Assembly: GCF_900964775.1 (NCBI RefSeq)
Contig: NC_041825.1
Span: forward strand, 12,525,001-12,589,000
Length of the DNA: 64,000 nt
Reading direction: 5' to 3'
Origin: Scleropages formosus
Taxonomy: Eukaryota; Chordata; Actinopteri; Osteoglossiformes; Osteoglossidae
A program made the position numbers and the translations under genes. A model generated the notes under the pieces. The model worked only from the letters and a program-made list of their open reading frames with translations. It had not been told where the DNA came from and did not search any database. Positions 59,504 to 64,000 of the stretch are shown piece after piece (position 1 is the stretch's first letter; every line of letters begins with the position of its first letter).

Positions 59504-62259
59504 TTACAAAGCACAACCGCTGTTGCCTCCTGTGCTCCTAGCAACCTCCTGCTTGTTCATGACCTCCAGACTCTGGCAGATTAGATTAACCTGCCTCCTC
59601 ATGTGGACCACAGTGTTCTGGATCCTCCTCATCTTCCGCTGCAAGTCAGCAGCGATGATGCGGTGCATCTCCCACCGGCTCTCGAGCTCCTGCCGCAGCT
59701 GCCGGTAGCAGTTCTGCTGAGTCTGCATGTGGTGGGAAAACGGGGTGCCGCAGCCCGAGCAGCAAGGTCCCCTCCAGCGTCTGCAGCTCTGCATGTGGCC
59801 CCCCAGGTGTCGGCGCGGCAGCTGCATCCCGCAGCCATGATGGGGGCACAGGATCAGCTCATACTGGCATACCACACTGTGCAAGCACTCCTCTGAGAGG
59901 GGGAAGGTGGCATCACACCCCTGGGCCTTGTTTTTACACTGGACAACAAGGAAAAAGTGGGCTACTATGACATCTCAAAGAGATCAGGTAGCCTTTCTTT
60001 AAGAAAATTGACCCATGGCCTGAAATTTTTATGTTCCAAGTCACCCGATGTATAATCAGAAAAGTGTTGTTTCAAAGAAACACAGATATAACAAATGGAG
60101 AAAATGTCAATGAAAGCTAGTATGTCAATCTTGATAACATGTTAGCTGTTTGCTCATTTGAATTCCCCTTACCTAACTGGTCCAGTATGTAATGCATTTT
60201 AGTAACCACTCATGAAATTCTGCAGCAGGGTAGACATGAGCATTCAACGGGGCACAGGGCATAAGGTGCAGTACACCCTGGATGGGATGTCAGCAGCCCA
60301 TGACAAGGCAGTCACGTACACCTCGGATGGGATGTCAGCCCATGACAAGGCAGTCACGTACATTCGTTGAAAAAGGCACACACAAAGGGCAATTTAGTTC
60401 ACCCATTTGGCAGAAAAACCTTTGTACTGTGAGAGGAGACAAGAAAACCCACAGGAACATGCAAACTAAGCACCTAAACATTACAAGTTTGATTCAACAA
60501 CTAAATTATAATACCAAAACACTTCATACACACAGCCCATTTGAAACTGATACTCCTTTGAAAGCAAATAAGAAAGTAAAAATCCTGGCATGAAAGATAG
60601 CAATAAATTTTCATATGTATTTATTGTAGTGACGTCTGAAGCCAAGCAATGCTGTACATAGCCCAGTCTACTCGCACTTTACCTTAATCCATAAGCGGCT
60701 GATGGATGTGCTAAGTTTACACATTCCAGATATGGAGCTCTGACTGACAGGATGTCTGCAGTAAGGACACGTCTCCTGCCTGTAGATTTTTGAAACATCT
60801 GTTTGAACCCATGAAATAAAAATGCCTTTCATCAAAACTTTTTTAAAGTAGCATGACGCAACAGTGTAAAGCTTTAGAGGGCAGGAAATGAAACCAAGAA
60901 AAATTTCTAAATAGCCACTATAAATGATCCATATGAATGTAATTTACACATGCTTGGTAAAAACAACACTTCTCACCCTGCAGTCTTACCTTACTTACGT
61001 TACCAACCTGTGATCATTTTAGCCAAAAACTGTCACTAACTGTATCACTGATATATTAGTGGTCGTGATGCAGCCAAAACCTGTGTGCATCTTTCAATAA
61101 TGAAGAAAACCTGAACCAAATTAGAAATATTTATTAATTTAGTTGACAATTATCTATTAAATATAATAGTTATTATTGCGCAATCATTCATTAAGCAACT
61201 TACAATTATTTATCCATTTATACAGATAGGTAATTTTACTGGAGCAGTGTGGGTAAGTACCTTGCTCAAGGGTTTTACGGCAGGGGGTGGGATCTGAACC
61301 TGTGATGTTTGGGTCCAAAGGCAGAACCGCTAACTATTAATAATTATAACTTTGGCATTTTTCTAATCACAATTTTGAATACCATAACTTTTAAGGCAGT
61401 TTCTGTGTAGCTGTACCTCTTGATCCATTCCAGAATGCAGTTCCTACAGAAGACATGGCTACACACAGCTGTCACCGGACACCTGAAAACTCCATGGCAT
61501 ATTGGACAGATGAGGTCATGGTGTGGGGTGTCCACGAAGAGGTCCACATCGTAGCCCCCACTCTGAAATTACATAGCCCTGGAAGTCAGAATCTGAAACA
61601 TCTATAAACATAGCAGATATAAGTTTTAGCCTATATTTATGCAAATGGTGACTACATACTGCCACACACTGTATTCAGATGGTGCAACAAATAGAATGAC
61701 AGACATCACTCATTAATTAATATTATTTACCTAACAACATTAATTAATAAACATTTCTTACAGCACCCTCACACAGGCAAAGAAACACAAGCAAATAATG
61801 CTCTTAGTCCAAAGGCCTACATCTCAAGCCAGCCTCCTTAATACCCCTCAAACTTTACACACTTTTTTCGTCCTACACATTCACCCCTTATTCCCTGTGA
61901 GTCCCCATGGCGGTTGAACTCTTAATTCTGTTTTACCCATAATTCAACTATTTCCAATAAACCCGTTTTCCCGCTCAAACTCCCAGTAACGCGGGTCGTT
62001 ACATTATATATGTATGTTGCAGACAGATGTTTTAATTTTTTTTTCATTAGAACTTAAGTAATGTGACTGTTTACAAGTTGGTGCTTGTCGGTGTTTCCAC
62101 CATGAAAATAATTTAAAAAAATGCACTCGCGCTGTGTATGTTTTCATATACAATCATCACTCCGTCAGTCACACAGTGCGATCCATTTTTTGTGTTGTTT
62201 TTGGTGAATAAAATCACCCTTACCCGTACTGTACATGACGATAAAATGAAACTCACCAT
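59504..62259 (-). CDS. rnf151: RING finger protein 151
   Basis: RING and TRAF-type zinc-finger protein; the mammalian member is testis-expressed and linked to acrosome formation. Four coding exons: 62257-62259 (ATG only), 61417-61562, 60683-60779 and 59504-59938, giving 226 residues (human 245). After MSGGYDVDLF the RING has C20, C23, C35, H37, C40, C43, C54 and C57. The second half of the RING comes from exon 3 (RQETCPYCRHP). Exon 4 begins CKNKAQGCDATFPLSEECL and carries a Cys/His-rich TRAF-type finger (CQYELILCPHHGCGMQLPRR) and a coiled-coil-like tail. All borders are GT-AG in consistent phase. The start exon is assigned from ATG|GTGAGT joining AGTGGGGGCTAC. RNF41 is the nearest alternative, but the sequence fits RNF151 better. 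Confidence 0.9.
60235..60480. repeat. Decayed repeat with internal tandem duplication (rnf151 intron)
   Basis: A GTGGGAGGAAACC-family relative. A roughly 43 bp unit, GGATGGGATGTCAG...CAGTCACGTACA, is present twice in tandem at about 60276-60362. A minus-oriented SINE with L2-like tail is also in this gene at 61190-61335. Confidence 0.6.
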
Positions 62260-62894
62260 GTTTTACGTTCGGTTTTTCAGACTGGTGTCATTCCGTACGC
62301 AAGTTTAACGCATCAAAGCTTTCCGTGCCCAGCCCAGAACTACCGTAAACGTCGACTGTACAGCCATGATTAACACCCTTTTTTTTCACGCAACCCCAGG
62401 TGTACTGCATTCGCACTGCAATCTCCATGGAAACCACGCTTTTGTAGGACACGGTGTTATTTGAATTAATTCGGTGTTTCACGGTTGCGTGGCTATCGCT
62501 GAGTATTTCCCACGAGCCCAGCTGCCGGTGGTGCGCATGCTCACTCGGGAAGAGCAACTGGCGCAGGACTGAGGCGCGCGACGCTGTTGCTGTGGGGCCG
62601 GCGCGCTTTTCTTCGCATGGGCTGTGGGTTCGGACGTAGGTTCCCTTCTGGCTCGGTCTGTGTTGCGTGTGCACGTTCTCCTTGTGTTTGCGTGGGTTTC
62701 TTCCAGCATCTCCGGTTTCCTCCCACAGCCAAAAGATGTGTTTCTTGTGAACTGATGAGGCTAAATTGCCCTTCCTGTGTGTGTGCGTGTGAGGAATGAG
62801 GAACACTTTCCTATCCAGCATGATGTACCAGGCAGACCTCATGCCCTGTGCTTCAGAAAAGGCTCTGCTCACAATACTTTTACATTTATTCACT
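62260..62894. other. rnf151 upstream region with decayed repeat
   Basis: CpG-containing to about 62640. Then comes a decayed copy of the GTGGGAGGAAACC family in opposite orientation (CGTGGGTTTCTTCCAGC, CTCCGGTTTCCTCCCACAG) to about 62820. Confidence 0.5.
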
Positions 62895-63512
62895 TAGTTC
62901 AAGTTTCAAGTTTATTGTCATAGATACAAGTACCATGTACATGTATCATGAAAATCTTCCTGAATGCTTCTCCGCAGACTATGGGCAAAGACAATAGAAA
63001 TACTGCACAAACAAAACAATAACAATGACAGTGAGTAGTGCGACAGCAATAGCAATAAATAATGGTAACAGTGGTAACAATAATGCCAGTTGACGATCAG
63101 AGAACTCAGAAAGAGAGAATGAGAACACTTAAAGCAGCAGTATAATGTTTCTTGACCTGTATGGAGCAGCTGCCACCCCAGGATGTAATACACCCTATGA
63201 GGTCAGACTCCACAGCACACCTGTAGAAAGAAAGCAGTGAGGACTGTAGTGGACATCCTGGCTTTCATCAGACACCTGAGGAAGTGGAGGCAATGATGGG
63301 CCTTTTTGATGGTTGATGTTGTGTGCTCAGTCCATCTGAGTTTGACCCCAAGGAATTTGAAGCTGCTGACCCTTTCTACAACATCCCCTCCTATGTATAT
63401 GGGTGCATGAACCCTATCCTGTGTCCTAAAGTCAATCATCAGCTCCTTAGTTTTACTGACATTGAGAGACAGGTTGTTGTCCTGGCACCACTCTGCCAGG
63501 AGCCTCACCTCC
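62895..63512 (-). mobile_element. L2-clade LINE fragment
   Basis: An open 101-codon stretch (63203-63508) encodes a reverse-transcriptase fragment with LAEWCQDNNLSLNVSKTKEL and VSSFKFLGVKL, typical of fish L2/Maui-like elements. The 3' UTR-like sequence continues to about 62895 (TCAAGTTTATTGTCAT on the plus strand). The 5' part is cut off by the repeat at 63515. Confidence 0.8.
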
Positions 63513-63514
63513 TC

Positions 63515-63838
63515 TCCAAAGCAACTTCCAATGAACTCTATGTAGTGTTATGAGCCCACACACCTTATTCACCAAGGTGACTTACACTAGTAGGTACACT
63601 ACTTACAATGGGTCAGTCATCCATACATCAGTGGAACACACTCTCTGTCACTCACACACTATGGGTGAACCTGAACAGCATGTCTCTGGGAGGAAACCAG
63701 AGCACCTGGAGGAAGCCCACACACACACGGAGAACATGCAAACTCCACGCAGACTGAGCAGGGATCAAACCCATGCCCTCTCACACCACCCAGGCGCTAT
63801 GAGGAAGCAGCACTACTCACTGTGCCACCCCTACTTGC
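63515..63838 (-). repeat. Fish interspersed repeat, second good copy
   Basis: Starts AAGCAACTTCCAATGAACTC exactly as the copy at about 790 does, and ends at CACTGTGCCACC. Inserted into, or joined to, the truncated LINE fragment. The last 160 bp of the window show nothing. Confidence 0.75.
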
Positions 63839-64000
63839 GCTGAAGCGAATGTTTGAACAAGAACTTAAGCTTTTTCTTTTTAAAACTACCTGCAATTCTA
63901 CTTGAATGTTACTCTTATGTTCTCCAGACACCTCTGGGTACAGATTATATAAATTATAGACCCTTTTCTCACATTCAAAGGTAGTTTTGTTTTCACTTCC

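Overview
The window is vertebrate nuclear DNA from a ray-finned fish. Genes have GT-AG introns, selenocysteine is encoded by TGA with a SECIS element, the SINE and LINE families are fish-typical, and CA/TG microsatellites are abundant. The dominant SINE is tRNA-derived and often ends in a growing TG tract. It makes me suspect an osteoglossomorph such as an arowana, but that is a weak inference. There are no bacterial, plasmid or CRISPR features.

Layout. 1-10.36 kb holds no gene I can support, only repeats and some unexplained low-repeat blocks. 10.36-22.55 kb is a tandem duplication of the selenoprotein gene msrb1 (minus strand). Each unit carries a Tigger DNA transposon with an intact transposase ORF, and nested SINEs. 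The upstream copy (exon 1 at 22.5 kb) is complete and has a promoter with CCAAT boxes and an E-box. The other copy keeps exons 2-4 and the SECIS but has lost its start, and a solo-LTR-like sequence sits where its promoter and start codon should be. 25.0-27.5 kb is foxj1 (minus, two exons), with an unusual DNA-recognition helix. 30.9-32.0 kb is neurl2 (minus, two exons). 32-45.8 kb is repeat-rich: a Tigger-type MITE nested in a SINE, a solo LTR, a SINE cluster and an L2 LINE fragment. It also holds a CpG-rich, TG-tract-rich candidate promoter for tex2 at about 35.5-36.7 kb. 45.9-55.4 kb is tex2 (plus, 11 coding exons, an SMP-domain lipid transfer protein). 57.6-58.7 kb has a CpG-rich promoter with a perfect TCTCGCGAGA palindrome and a small unidentified minus-strand transcript candidate. 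59.5-62.3 kb is rnf151 (minus, four coding exons). The window ends in repeats, including an L2-clade reverse-transcriptase fragment.

The genes do not form one pathway: methionine-sulfoxide repair (msrb1), ciliogenesis control (foxj1), muscle ubiquitin ligase adaptor (neurl2), ER lipid transfer (tex2) and a RING/TRAF-type zinc-finger protein (rnf151). The most interesting locus is the msrb1 tandem pair: an abrupt identity boundary suggests an older duplication homogenised by gene conversion, and an LTR lies at the junction, oriented so that it could transcribe the beheaded copy. All exon borders were read by eye from splice consensus and reading-frame continuity.
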